Assembly: GCF_001748245.1 (NCBI RefSeq)
Contig: NZ_BDFO01000001.1
Location: forward strand, 2,440,471-2,504,470
From: Oligoflexus tunisiensis
GTDB lineage: Bacteria; Bdellovibrionota_B; Oligoflexia; Oligoflexales; Oligoflexaceae
Direction of reading: 5' to 3'
Length of the DNA stretch: 64,000 bases
Part shown: piece after piece, positions 51,633 through 59,949 of the stretch
Numbering within the stretch: position 1 is the first letter of the stretch
Layout of the letters: each line of letters opens with the position of its first letter
Notes under the pieces: model-generated
What the model saw: only the letters and a program-made list of their open reading frames with translations
Database searches by the model: none
What the model was told of the DNA's origin: nothing
Position numbers and translations under genes: made by a program

Positions 51633-52272
51633 ATGAAAACCAAATTATTTGTGACCTTCGCTCTGGCGTCGCTTCTGATGAGTGGCTGTGACAGTAAAAT
51701 TGAGGACCTGGAATCGAAAGGTCTGACCAGTAATATTCCCGTGACCGAGAGTGATGGTGTGGTAACCGGAACGGTCAGTTCCACGGCCACCACCGATCAG
51801 ATGATCGTGGCCAGCGCGTCCTCAAACGTTGCCGATGCAGCCGTAACCTTTCCTCCTGGATCGCTGACCGTATCCACCGAAATTTCCCTCGGTGAAGCCA
51901 CGGACAAGAGTGCAGGGATTCTTGCGGAACTGGGTGTGACGGATGCTCTGCAGACCATGGAACCGATTTACGTCGGTCCCGCCACCGGCTGTCGCTGAAC
52001 CTTTGACCATTCAGCTGCCTTTGCCTTTGGAGGATCTTGATGCGACCTTGCGTCTTCACGGCGATAGCAAGCTGGTCCTTATTTATGTGATCTACAATGA
52101 AGGCTGGAAGGCCGGCATGATTCCATTGAATGACCATAACCTGGTTGGTGCATTCATGAAGCAGACCATGCCGGGTCTTGGTTATTTTCAGATTGTTTAC
52201 ATGAACAGTGCCAAGGGGGAACAGGAAGTCACGTCCCAGGTTACGCCTGGATTGGGAAGTGCGGCCAAGTAG
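51633..52272 (+). pseudogene. Lipoprotein gene interrupted by a frameshift near 51985
   Basis: ATG at 51633 after AAAGGA opens a frame with lipobox LMSGC (MKTKLFVTFALASLLMSGC) that continues through a beta-rich region (ASVTFPPG-like VADAAVTFPPGSLTVSTEISLGEA) and ends with TGA at 51996-51998. In the next frame, from about 51980 to 52272, the sequence continues VAEPLTIQLPLPLEDLDATLRL and ends in LGSAAK, with normal codon use and just before a strong terminator. The two halves join if one extra base is removed near CCCGCCACCGGCTGTCGC, giving about 212 residues. Either a real mutation, a programmed +1 shift or a sequencing error. The upstream ZU5-like wording suggests a beta-sandwich surface protein. 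Confidence 0.7.
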
Positions 52273-52285
52273 ATCAAAAGAAGAA

Positions 52286-52310
52286 GGGGGCTTTCAAGCC
52301 CCCTTTTTTT
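52286..52310. terminator. Strong bidirectional terminator
   Basis: GGGGGCTT-TC-AAGCCCCC (52286-52303) is followed by TTTTTTT on the plus strand and preceded by an A-rich run, so it also works for the minus-strand kinase gene that ends at 52316. Confidence 0.85.
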
Positions 52311-52315
52311 ATGGC

Positions 52316-53950
52316 TCAGGCTACATCCTTGAGTGGCACCCGCAGGCTCTCAGGCACGGGAACTTCCAGCCGCATGGTGCTGCCTTCCCCGAAACGCGAT
52401 TCGATGTGGAAACGGCCATGGACACGGCGCACAGCCGCAAGAATCGACGACATCCCGACCCCGCGGCCTGAAATTTCCGTTGTCGTATCGGCACTGGAAA
52501 GCCCATCGAGGAAGATGAGTTCCAACTGCTCCTGTGGACTCATTCGATCGATTTCCTGCTGCGTTTTCAGGCCCAGGGCCACGGCTTTCTTCTTCAGCTT
52601 TCCGACATCAATGCCGCGGCCATCATCCTTCACGATCACCTGATAATGATTGTCCTTGCAGTCGATCGTAAATTCTATCCGGCCGGTCGCATTCTTGCTG
52701 CCACGCATACCCTCCTCTTCAATCCCATGGTCAATGGAATTGCGAATGAGATGCATGACGCCCTGCAAAACGCCGCGCATGGTATCGACATCGACCAGCG
52801 TATCCAGACCCTTTGTCACGAAGCGAACATCCTTGCCGAGGCGGTGGGACAGCTTCGCCACGAACTCTTCGGTCGGCCCCAGAAGGAGGGAAGCCGGTTT
52901 CTGCAGAACGACAGCGGTCCAGGTTTGCAGGCGCGAAGCCTGATTGCCAGGAAGATCGGAAATGAGGGTTTTGAGGCGTTCGATTTGGGTCGAACTCACT
53001 TCAAAGTTCACCTCATGCAGGCCTTCATATTCAAAGCCTATGATCTGGGCGTGAGTGTTGATGAAGGAACGGAAGGCCTCCTCCACCTGCTGCACGTGGG
53101 CTTTGGTGATTGTGTGTTCATCTTCAATGCCGTGGACCACGCTGGCAATATCCACAAGGCCCCACGACGCGGCATTTCCTTTGATGGTGTGCAGGATTCT
53201 GCGCACGGTTTCCTGGTTCTTTGCCTGCGCCAGGCCAAGGGCCTGATGAATCTGTTCCTTGACTTCAGTCATGTACTCCTGGAAACCTTCCCTGCGCCGC
53301 AGGATGCCGACGAGGATGCGGTTGGTCTGAGCCTCCCGCTGGGCCGCTTCGAGCTGACTGATGTCGCTGATGGTATAAAGTATGCGATCGACCTTGCCAT
53401 TCTTGCGAATGATACTGGGTTCACAGCGCAGGATGCGGCCATTGATTTCAAAACGCTCGGGCATCTGACTCAGGGTCACCGTAGACGGCATGATGTCTTC
53501 AAAAACCTGATCCATGCAGAGTCCGTAGTGCTCGGCCGCGCGTTTATTCATCTTCAAAGCCTGAACGATAGTCAGGCCGCCCAGCTTCGTCTGGCCGAAC
53601 AGAGTCTGACAGGACCTGGTGTATTCATCATGGATCACCATGTTACGGTCCACCACAAGGAAACCGAAGGTCACATGGTTCAGGATGGTCTTGATGGTTT
53701 CCGTGCGCGATTCAACCTGCTGCTCCAGCGTCTCCGAGTACTTCTTCAGCTCCTGGTTACGCACTTCCATGATTTCGCGTTTACGACGGTTTTCCTCATC
53801 GCGCTGACGGGCCTTTTCCATCTGCCGATGGATGACGGACTGAGCCCCGGCGTTATACAGTTCAATCACCTTGTGCTTCAGGATATTGACCGTTTTTTCT
53901 GCAGCTTCCGCTTTCTTCTGCCATGCATTGATATCTTTTGGCTGGCTCAT
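52316..53950 (-). CDS. Cytoplasmic PAS-HPt-CheA-like sensor kinase
   Basis: ATG at 53950 overlaps the TGA of the FIST gene by 4 bases (ATGA). No signal or membrane segment. A coiled coil (residues of about 10-90) leads to a PAS domain (about 91-200), then an HPt-like helical domain with LHTIKGNAASWGL (putative phosphoacceptor His254). The ATPase has NSIDHGIEEEG (404-414), DDGRGID (442-448) and SGRGVGMS (494-501), with the dimer-specific LFLDGLSSAD segment preceding G2, as in CheA. The domain order of CheA is kept, but the P2, P3 and CheW-like P5 parts are missing. It belongs with the kinases at 18429 and 29206. The co-translated FIST protein is the likely sensor. No response regulator nearby. 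Confidence 0.82.
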   Translation of the reverse strand: MSQPKDINAWQKKAEAAEKTVNILKHKVIELYNAGAQSVIHRQMEKARQRDEENRRKREIMEVRNQELKKYSETLEQQVESRTETIKTILNHVTFGFLVVDRNMVIHDEYTRSCQTLFGQTKLGGLTIVQALKMNKRAAEHYGLCMDQVFEDIMPSTVTLSQMPERFEINGRILRCEPSIIRKNGKVDRILYTISDISQLEAAQREAQTNRILVGILRRREGFQEYMTEVKEQIHQALGLAQAKNQETVRRILHTIKGNAASWGLVDIASVVHGIEDEHTITKAHVQQVEEAFRSFINTHAQIIGFEYEGLHEVNFEVSSTQIERLKTLISDLPGNQASRLQTWTAVVLQKPASLLLGPTEEFVAKLSHRLGKDVRFVTKGLDTLVDVDTMRGVLQGVMHLIRNSIDHGIEEEGMRGSKNATGRIEFTIDCKDNHYQVIVKDDGRGIDVGKLKKKAVALGLKTQQEIDRMSPQEQLELIFLDGLSSADTTTEISGRGVGMSSILAAVRRVHGRFHIESRFGEGSTMRLEVPVPESLRVPLKDVA

Positions 53951-55125
53951 GCGGCTTTCCTCCCCAAGGCGATACCCACCAGTGTCTGGTTGATGTGCAG
54001 TCCGTTTAATTGTTCACCGTAGGTATCGAAGCCGATGATATTCCGGCTGATGCTCTGCAGGCTGTTGCCGAGCTGCGGGAAGTTGTTATCCTTGCCAGCT
54101 TCCAAAGCCCTCAGGATGCAGTTGCAGGCCAGGAAAAATTCGGCCGGCTGCTGGGCGGATTGGAAGGATTGAATATCCTTCTGCAGGGCTGCCGGCATAT
54201 CCAGGTGATCGCCGATCTCCAGCACCATGCCCTCTTCCACCCCGCAGTAGAATACGATCGAGCCATCGCTTTCAATTTTCTGCACCGAGCGCACATAGAG
54301 TTCGTTATTGACCCGAAAGAGCAGCGGGTTGACGAAGGCCACATCCGCGGTCACCTGGCTGACGGGCATCCCCAAGGACGCCGCATAGGCTTCCAAAGCC
54401 GGCATGCCGTCGAGTTCATAAACCCGACGCTGGGCAGTGTCCACGCGGGTCACCACGAGCTGCCGCGGCGTTTTCAAAAAGTGCTGATGTTTGATGATGC
54501 GAAAACCATCCTGACTGTCAGCCATGATCAGGGCTGCGGCCTGCGGATAGCTTTTGCCATTGACGATGATCCGGGTTTCCTTGAATTTCAGATCATCACC
54601 TGCCGAGCCACCCAGGAGAGGGATGCCTTCCAGGGCGTCTGCGACCAGCGCCGACACCAGTTCCTCTTTCATGGAAAGGCCGTCGATAAACGTCACGCAA
54701 AACTGCCTGTCCGGATTGATATGATCACGGTCCAGCGCAAAGTTTTGTAGCATCTGATCCACGGTTTTACGGGCGCGGGTTTCATCCAAAGAGTTCAGTT
54801 TATCCAGAACGGTGGCCTGCCAGCGAATCTCAGGCGACCAGATGCCGGCCATCACCAGACTGCCATTGTAATGCGCTCCATTCATATGCTCGCCGGAAGT
54901 GGAGCAGCCAGCACAAGGGACTCCAGGGTAGTGCTTTTCCACGGCCTGTGCCACAGCATTGGAATCCTGCTGTGTGGAATGGAAGACGAAAATGAAACTC
55001 GGTTTTGTCCTGGGCCACTGACTCACGATCGCGGCGACCGCGGCGGCTCCGTCAGACAATTGCGAAACACCATTATGGACTTGCATAGAATTCCCCTGCA
55101 GAAAAGAGGCGGATGATACGGACAT
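53947..55125 (-). CDS. FIST sensory-domain protein
   Basis: Start at ATG 55125, five bases after AAGGGG; the frame is open 52 codons further up, but without a ribosome-binding site. The 392-residue cytoplasmic protein has the FIST_N pattern (SFIFVFHSTQQD, GVPCAGCSTSGE, CVTFIDGLSMKEELV, GIPLLGGSAGDDLKF) and FIST_C pattern (ECDGMPALEAYA-like, FYCGVEEGMVLEIGD, AEFFLACNCILRA, NIIGFDTYGEQLNGLHINQTLVGIALG). FIST proteins bind small ligands; some bind haem and sense nitric oxide, others are thought to bind amino acids. ATGA overlap with the kinase gene makes a two-gene sensor-kinase unit. Ligand here unknown. Divergent from the 55366 operon. Confidence 0.82.
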   Translation of the reverse strand: MSVSSASFLQGNSMQVHNGVSQLSDGAAAVAAIVSQWPRTKPSFIFVFHSTQQDSNAVAQAVEKHYPGVPCAGCSTSGEHMNGAHYNGSLVMAGIWSPEIRWQATVLDKLNSLDETRARKTVDQMLQNFALDRDHINPDRQFCVTFIDGLSMKEELVSALVADALEGIPLLGGSAGDDLKFKETRIIVNGKSYPQAAALIMADSQDGFRIIKHQHFLKTPRQLVVTRVDTAQRRVYELDGMPALEAYAASLGMPVSQVTADVAFVNPLLFRVNNELYVRSVQKIESDGSIVFYCGVEEGMVLEIGDHLDMPAALQKDIQSFQSAQQPAEFFLACNCILRALEAGKDNNFPQLGNSLQSISRNIIGFDTYGEQLNGLHINQTLVGIALGRKAA

Positions 55126-55365
55126 GAAGGCCCCTTCGTCGCGGGTCGCCGAAACTTGAAATTTTCCGGTCTGATGCGCTAAAGCACGGCGTTGACCTAC
55201 AAATGACGGCGGGACGGAAGGCCTTTTTATTCCAAGCGTGGCAGTGGGCAGGGAAAAATGACTCAAGCTTTCTGCCGACACGTAAGAATTTATGCCTCAA
55301 AAATTTTTTGAACCCAATCCCTGGGACTCCCGTCTATAGCTCCAGCCATCATGGGAGGAAAGTCG

Positions 55366-55836
55366 ATGTCATCATCCTTAACGGCCCGGCGTCTGATGAC
55401 GCCGGAGCAATTCACAACGCACATTCAAACCAGGTTTGGGCTGGATCTTTCCAAACCCTGGCGCGGTCGCACCTCGGCTCTGCAACGTTATCTTTTGCCG
55501 CTCGGCGGTCTGGATCACGACACGATTTATGAACGTGATCGGGATCTCAAGGTCCAGCATCTTCTCGCGGTCCAGGCCATCGCCTGGGAAGCGGCGGTCC
55601 GCATCATCGAGAAAAATTCCGCCGCGCTGCCCACACCTGAGCCGCAGCCGGACCTTTGGAAGGATCAGCTGCAAAAATTTTACATACGCATTCACAGCAG
55701 GCCAGCGCTGGATCAGGAGGTCCAGTTCCTGGAGCAAAGGTTTCGTCAGCTCCTGCAGCAAAACGTCTCGCCGCAGCAGGCCTGGACCGCTGTGGTTTAT
55801 ACCCTCCTTGCCTCCGTGGAGTTCTGGTACCTATGA
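55366..55836 (+). CDS. Small protein of the DUF1501/cytochrome operon
   Basis: Start at ATG 55366, seven bases after GGGAGG; another ATG at 55351 precedes that site. No signal peptide. The 156 residues contain SALQRYLLPLGGLDHDTIYERDRDLKVQHLL and a helical C-terminus (RPALDQEVQFLEQRFRQLLQQNVSPQQAWTAVVYTLLASVEFWYL). That ending is similar to the C-terminal segment of planctomycete-type DUF1549/DUF1592 partners (..AWTAVVYTLLASPEFLY). It overlaps the next gene by 4 bases. A detached domain of such a protein is the best reading. Confidence 0.6.
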   Translation: MSSSLTARRLMTPEQFTTHIQTRFGLDLSKPWRGRTSALQRYLLPLGGLDHDTIYERDRDLKVQHLLAVQAIAWEAAVRIIEKNSAALPTPEPQPDLWKDQLQKFYIRIHSRPALDQEVQFLEQRFRQLLQQNVSPQQAWTAVVYTLLASVEFWYL

Positions 55837-57167
55837 AACCTTATCCCATATCGCGGCGCCACCTTCTGCGTCATACGCTCAGTACACTCGTGTTAAGCCA
55901 GCTCGGAAGTCTTAAACTTTTAACCCAGGGGGAATTCATCGAGAGGGCTTACGCGCAAAGCCAGGATCCCCATCGATTCCTGCACATTTTCTTAAGAGGC
56001 GGCTGGGATTCCGCCCTGGCTGTTGATCCGGTCCTGGGGGACAAACAAAAGTCGGGCGCCTACGAGCCCGCTTACCTGAAGGAGGAGGTGCGGACTGTTC
56101 CAGGCAAGGATCGTCTTTACGTGGGTTCCGGTCTTTTGCCGGCCCTTTCAGCTTTTGCCGCTCTGCCCACGGCCTTTATCAACGGTCTTTATGTGGATGT
56201 GACCGCGCATCCTCTGGCGGAACAGTATGCGCTCTCCGCCCGCATGAGTCTCAGTCGCAGCCGGGAGTATCCCGCGCTTGCAGCTTTAATGGGAGCCAGC
56301 AGTGCCGTGTTTCCGGCTCATCTGGTGCTTGGTGGTCGCATTCCACTCGGAGAGACGGCGGTCCGGACGCCACCCTTGGGTTCCAACGACATCGAAGGCA
56401 TGCGGGGAATGATGGCTGAACCGGGCGTGGATGCCGACTGGAATCCACCGCAGAGAGAGCTTCTGCGCGGTCTGCTCCAGGACTACAATCAATTGGAAAG
56501 CCGCCTGGCTTCGCCCCTGCGGCAACCGGCCATGGAGGACTGGATCCGGCTGCAAAGCTCTCTCGATGGAATTTACGATCGACGCCTGGATCAGGTTCTG
56601 GTCGCCGATTCTGCCCAGCAGGAAGCCTACGGTGCAGCGAATTCAGGGGATAATGCCGGGCTCATGCTGGGGGCCTTGCAACTGCTGCGAACCGGACTTT
56701 CCCCTTATGTGACTGTCCTGCTGAAAGGCTTTGATACCCACAATCAGGAACTCAATTCACAAAAGCCCAGACAATTGGACTTCGCGCGGGCCCTGGCCGC
56801 TCTGGTGCAGGATCTGCGGCAAACCCCTGATCCCGCGCGTCCTGATCGCAGTCTTGCCGATACCACCACGCTGCTGATTGGTTCGGAATTCGTGCGGACA
56901 CCTCGATTCAATGGGGCCGATGGAACGGATCATTGGAAATCGGCTTCGGCCATCCTCATGGGCAAGGGCGTGCGCGATAACGTCATCATCGGTCAAACCA
57001 ATGCCAAAGCGGAGGCCATGGGCTGGGAAAACCAGAAGCCCGTCCCGCGCACCGACCTTAATGCTTTGACGCATGAAGCGATCGCAGGGGCCATTCTTCT
57101 GCGCATGGGTTTGCCTGATGCTCAATCCACTCTCGGCAAGGAGGCTGTTCATGGGCTCTTCTCTTAA
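55833..57167 (+). CDS. DUF1501-family exported protein
   Basis: ATG at 55833 overlaps the previous stop (ATGA). Tat-like signal ISRRHLLRHTLSTLVLSQLG. Family features of DUF1501: FLHIFLRGGWDSALAVDPVLG, a run AEQYALSARMSLSRSREYPALAALMG, VTVLLKGFDTHNQ, LIGSEFVRTPRFNGADGTDHW and ASAILMGKGVRDNVIIG. DUF1501 proteins have a sulfatase/alkaline-phosphatase-like fold and occur next to DUF1592-type cytochrome proteins, mostly in planctomycetes and some deltaproteobacteria; the function is unknown. The 445-residue protein is exported folded. Overlaps the next gene by 17 bases. Confidence 0.82.
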   Translation: MKPYPISRRHLLRHTLSTLVLSQLGSLKLLTQGEFIERAYAQSQDPHRFLHIFLRGGWDSALAVDPVLGDKQKSGAYEPAYLKEEVRTVPGKDRLYVGSGLLPALSAFAALPTAFINGLYVDVTAHPLAEQYALSARMSLSRSREYPALAALMGASSAVFPAHLVLGGRIPLGETAVRTPPLGSNDIEGMRGMMAEPGVDADWNPPQRELLRGLLQDYNQLESRLASPLRQPAMEDWIRLQSSLDGIYDRRLDQVLVADSAQQEAYGAANSGDNAGLMLGALQLLRTGLSPYVTVLLKGFDTHNQELNSQKPRQLDFARALAALVQDLRQTPDPARPDRSLADTTTLLIGSEFVRTPRFNGADGTDHWKSASAILMGKGVRDNVIIGQTNAKAEAMGWENQKPVPRTDLNALTHEAIAGAILLRMGLPDAQSTLGKEAVHGLFS

Positions 57168-58725
57168 ATGGATCGGACTGCTGCTGATCGTGGGCTGTCT
57201 TCAAGCTGCAACCCGCAGCACACTTTCTCTCCGCGAGGCCCGTACCTATTCCTTTATGATTCGTGATCATGGTCCAAGCCCTGATGAAGTCATGGCGCTT
57301 CAGCACGGTCGTGTATCATGGTCCGAACTGCTCCAGGGATGGCTCACGAGCGAGGCCCACCAGCTGCGCATGGAACGGTATTTCGATGACATGATGGGAT
57401 TTCGCGACCAGCTGAACGTCCTGCCACAGAATGCGCGGCTTTCGAAATCAGCCGATGGTGTGTACTTTGCCCCGGGAAAAGGCGGCTGCCCCAAGGCCGA
57501 GGCCGTTCGTGCCGAAGCCTGGTGGCTGCCCCCGGGGTCCCAGGCTCTGTTTTGTCCGAATCTGATGCAGACGGATCTGACCGTCACCGTGGAGGGCAAG
57601 GCTATCGTCTGCACGAAACCCGGACGTCAGGGATTTTTGCATCCGGCCTGTGGTTGTGGGCCGGATCGCATCCGGTGCATCGCAGGTGAGGATGCCAAGC
57701 TTTTACAGGAGGAAGTGCAGCGGGAATTTTCCGCGCGGGCTGTGCAGGTCTATCAAAGCGATCAGACCTGGCTGGATCTCCTGGCGGCTCCCCGGTTTTT
57801 AGGAACCAGGCGGCTCTACTGGCTTTATGTTCAAAGTCTGGCGCAGACCAACCCGCAGATTTATACGGACGAGCTGCTGCAAACCCTGCGCGGTCTGCCT
57901 CTGGATGCAGCGGTGACCCTTGACTTTCCAGAAGGAGCGGAACGTGCAGGGATTGCCACCGCCCCGGGTTTTCTTGTGCAGTACAATAATTTTCGCTCAC
58001 GCATTGCAGGGCTCACGCGCTCTTTTCTCTGTCAGGATGTCAATCCCACCCTGAACACGGATGGCATTCAAACCTTTGTCAATCCAAGCCTCAAGAAAGT
58101 GGACCGCGCTCATGCGGAAAAGGCGGATTGTTCCAGTTGTCATTATGCACTGGATAATCTTGGTGGTGCGGTGATGCCCTGGACGGACCGTGGGGTGTAT
58201 CAGCCGAAAATTTCCAACCTGGCTCATGCTTTTGGTCAGGAAGGACAGGGGCCCCGCTTTCTGATGCAGAGTTTTGTGGAGCGCGGTCCCGGTTTTGAAG
58301 ACTGCATGGCGCGACGAGCGTGGGAGGATTTCTCGGGACAGCGTTGGAATGAGACCCCGGAGCCGGTTCGCAGCACCGTGCGCAGCTGGGTGGCGTCCGG
58401 ACCAAGGGCCCTCATGCATCAGTTGATTGTGTCGACAGAGTTGTACCAGGCCATGACGCAAGGAACACCCGGTACGCAGCCGGACGAACTGAGCGCCGCG
58501 GATTGGGAGGTCATCCGTCCCATTGTCCAGCAAAGCTGTAGCGGTACCAGTTGCCATAGTCGTGGGACCCGGCAGCCAGCCTACGCCGAGCTTCCGAGCC
58601 TTTGGGTGACGGACCGGGACAAATTGGTCGATCGTTTGCAGCGAACGGATGCCGGGCAGATGCCACCACGCAGTCGCCCCTTAAGTAACGAAGATCGAGC
58701 GATTCTCTTGCAAAAAATTTTATAA
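57151..58725 (+). CDS. Cytochrome-type lipoprotein partner of DUF1501
   Basis: Start at ATG 57151, six bases after AAGGAGG and inside the DUF1501 gene. Lipobox LIVGC gives lipidated Cys16. Two haem-type sites: CSSCH (327-331) and, near the C-terminus, an expanded CSGTSCH (463-469) followed by GQMPPRSRPLSNEDR, a cytochrome c ending with a methionine ligand. The middle has a helical region like DUF1592/1588 proteins (YFDDMMGFRDQLNVLPQNARLS). A separate Cys-rich region (CTKPG..HPACGCGPDRIRC) may bind metal or form disulfides. The expanded CxxxxCH is uncommon in characterised cytochromes c. Third gene of the operon; the product should be a membrane-anchored electron-transfer protein. Confidence 0.7.
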   Translation: MGSSLKWIGLLLIVGCLQAATRSTLSLREARTYSFMIRDHGPSPDEVMALQHGRVSWSELLQGWLTSEAHQLRMERYFDDMMGFRDQLNVLPQNARLSKSADGVYFAPGKGGCPKAEAVRAEAWWLPPGSQALFCPNLMQTDLTVTVEGKAIVCTKPGRQGFLHPACGCGPDRIRCIAGEDAKLLQEEVQREFSARAVQVYQSDQTWLDLLAAPRFLGTRRLYWLYVQSLAQTNPQIYTDELLQTLRGLPLDAAVTLDFPEGAERAGIATAPGFLVQYNNFRSRIAGLTRSFLCQDVNPTLNTDGIQTFVNPSLKKVDRAHAEKADCSSCHYALDNLGGAVMPWTDRGVYQPKISNLAHAFGQEGQGPRFLMQSFVERGPGFEDCMARRAWEDFSGQRWNETPEPVRSTVRSWVASGPRALMHQLIVSTELYQAMTQGTPGTQPDELSAADWEVIRPIVQQSCSGTSCHSRGTRQPAYAELPSLWVTDRDKLVDRLQRTDAGQMPPRSRPLSNEDRAILLQKIL

Positions 58726-58799
58726 ATACGATTCACCAATCGAAAACGGTATTTGGCATCAGGTCTCCTCTTTTCTGTTTATGCATTTCATTCTAGCTC

Positions 58800-58826
58800 T
58801 TGACGGCGATGCATAAGGATTATACA
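58800..58826 (+). promoter_or_regulatory. Probable promoter of the DUF4360-like array
   Basis: TTGACG (58800-58805) and TATACA (58821-58826) are spaced 15 bases, slightly short of the usual 16-18, about 60 bases upstream of the first gene of the array. Confidence 0.4.
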
Positions 58827-58886
58827 AGCCCCCGCTGACCAACGTTTGAGGCTTGAGAGAAATTATTCATTGAAGAGAGAACTGCG

Positions 58887-59807
58887 ATGCCATTGAAACA
58901 TTCCCTGGGACTGCTGATCCTGACAGCAAGCGCGGCACAGGCCGCGGAAGTTCGTGTTGATGCCTTTTCATCGAACGGCGATTGTGGCACCAGCCCAAGC
59001 TTTGACGTGGTGGAAACTTCCCCGCTCAATACGACTAATAACACCAAGGGTGAATCGCTGCGGGTCTTCTTCAGCGATTTCCAATTGGCGACCAGCTACG
59101 CGGGAACCGTTCATAAAAACTGTGTGCTCGATGCTGAGGTGAGAATCCCCGCCGGCTACCGTTTCCGTCCGGTCTCGGCCGCTGCGGAAGGTTCGTATTT
59201 CCTGCAGCCCCAGGGCCAGACCCAGGGCTACATTCGTGTCAGCTATGAAGTCGAGCCGACCGGCTGGGGCGCGGAAGCGTCGAATCAAACTCCGTTCACA
59301 GGTCAGGGTGATATCAACTGCATCGCCAAACTTGATGAACAGTTTGTGCTGGGCTGCTCGACTGAGGACACTCTGGTCAATCTGCATACCAATATCGACC
59401 TTAGCATCCATCAGAGCGGGAATAACTTTTCCCAGATGGAGATCGACGCCTCGCGCCAGAATCATGATCTGTCCTGGCGCTGGGAACTCTTCTCCTGCTC
59501 GATTCCTTTTGAGGATCGCGACTTCAAAACCACCTACGTCGCCTACAATGGTCAGGCCATTCCCGCGACCGTCCGTTTCTCGGGCTCGCAAGGAACCTTC
59601 AAAACCTCGGGTTTCAGCGGCAAATTCACTCATGTGACATACAGCAATCGCGGGCGTACCGTGCAGGGCAAATGGTCAGCGAGCGGTAGCGGTGGAACCT
59701 TTGTGTTTCAACTCGTCAGCGACTCGACCGGTGAATTCAAAGGCAGCTGGAAGGATGCAAGAAATCCCAACCACGGCGGTGTTTGGAACGGGCGCTACCT
59801 TAACTGA
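58887..59807 (+). CDS. DUF4360-like secreted protein with C-terminal extension (paralogue 1, long form)
   Basis: ATG at 58887 after AGAGAGAA. Signal MPLKHSLGLLILTASAAQAA. The core (about 20-220) shows the DUF4360 pattern: a Cys near the start (SSNGDCGTSP), ESLRVFFSDFQL, KNCVLDAEVRIPAGYRFRPVSAAAEGSYFLQPQGQ, and VSYEVEP. Further cysteines (NCIAKLDEQ, LGCSTED, FSCSIPF) fit disulfides. A C-terminal extension of about 75 residues follows (GSQGTFKTS...GKWSASGSGGTFVFQLV...GEFKGSWKD...GVWNGRYL), glycine-rich beta strands of GxFxGxW type. Extracellular or surface location likely; no activity known. It heads four tandem paralogues. Confidence 0.72.
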   Translation: MPLKHSLGLLILTASAAQAAEVRVDAFSSNGDCGTSPSFDVVETSPLNTTNNTKGESLRVFFSDFQLATSYAGTVHKNCVLDAEVRIPAGYRFRPVSAAAEGSYFLQPQGQTQGYIRVSYEVEPTGWGAEASNQTPFTGQGDINCIAKLDEQFVLGCSTEDTLVNLHTNIDLSIHQSGNNFSQMEIDASRQNHDLSWRWELFSCSIPFEDRDFKTTYVAYNGQAIPATVRFSGSQGTFKTSGFSGKFTHVTYSNRGRTVQGKWSASGSGGTFVFQLVSDSTGEFKGSWKDARNPNHGGVWNGRYLN

Positions 59808-59949
59808 AATCAGCTACATTGTTTCACCCAAAAGATAATTCTTTGAAAAAAGTTTCTCCTGCGCTGCAACAATTTTTCGATTCGTCGTTCTGTTAGTAGA
59901 CGCTGAAAAAAAGTTCAGCCAGTGCAATACCCCACAAAGAGGTTTTCGT

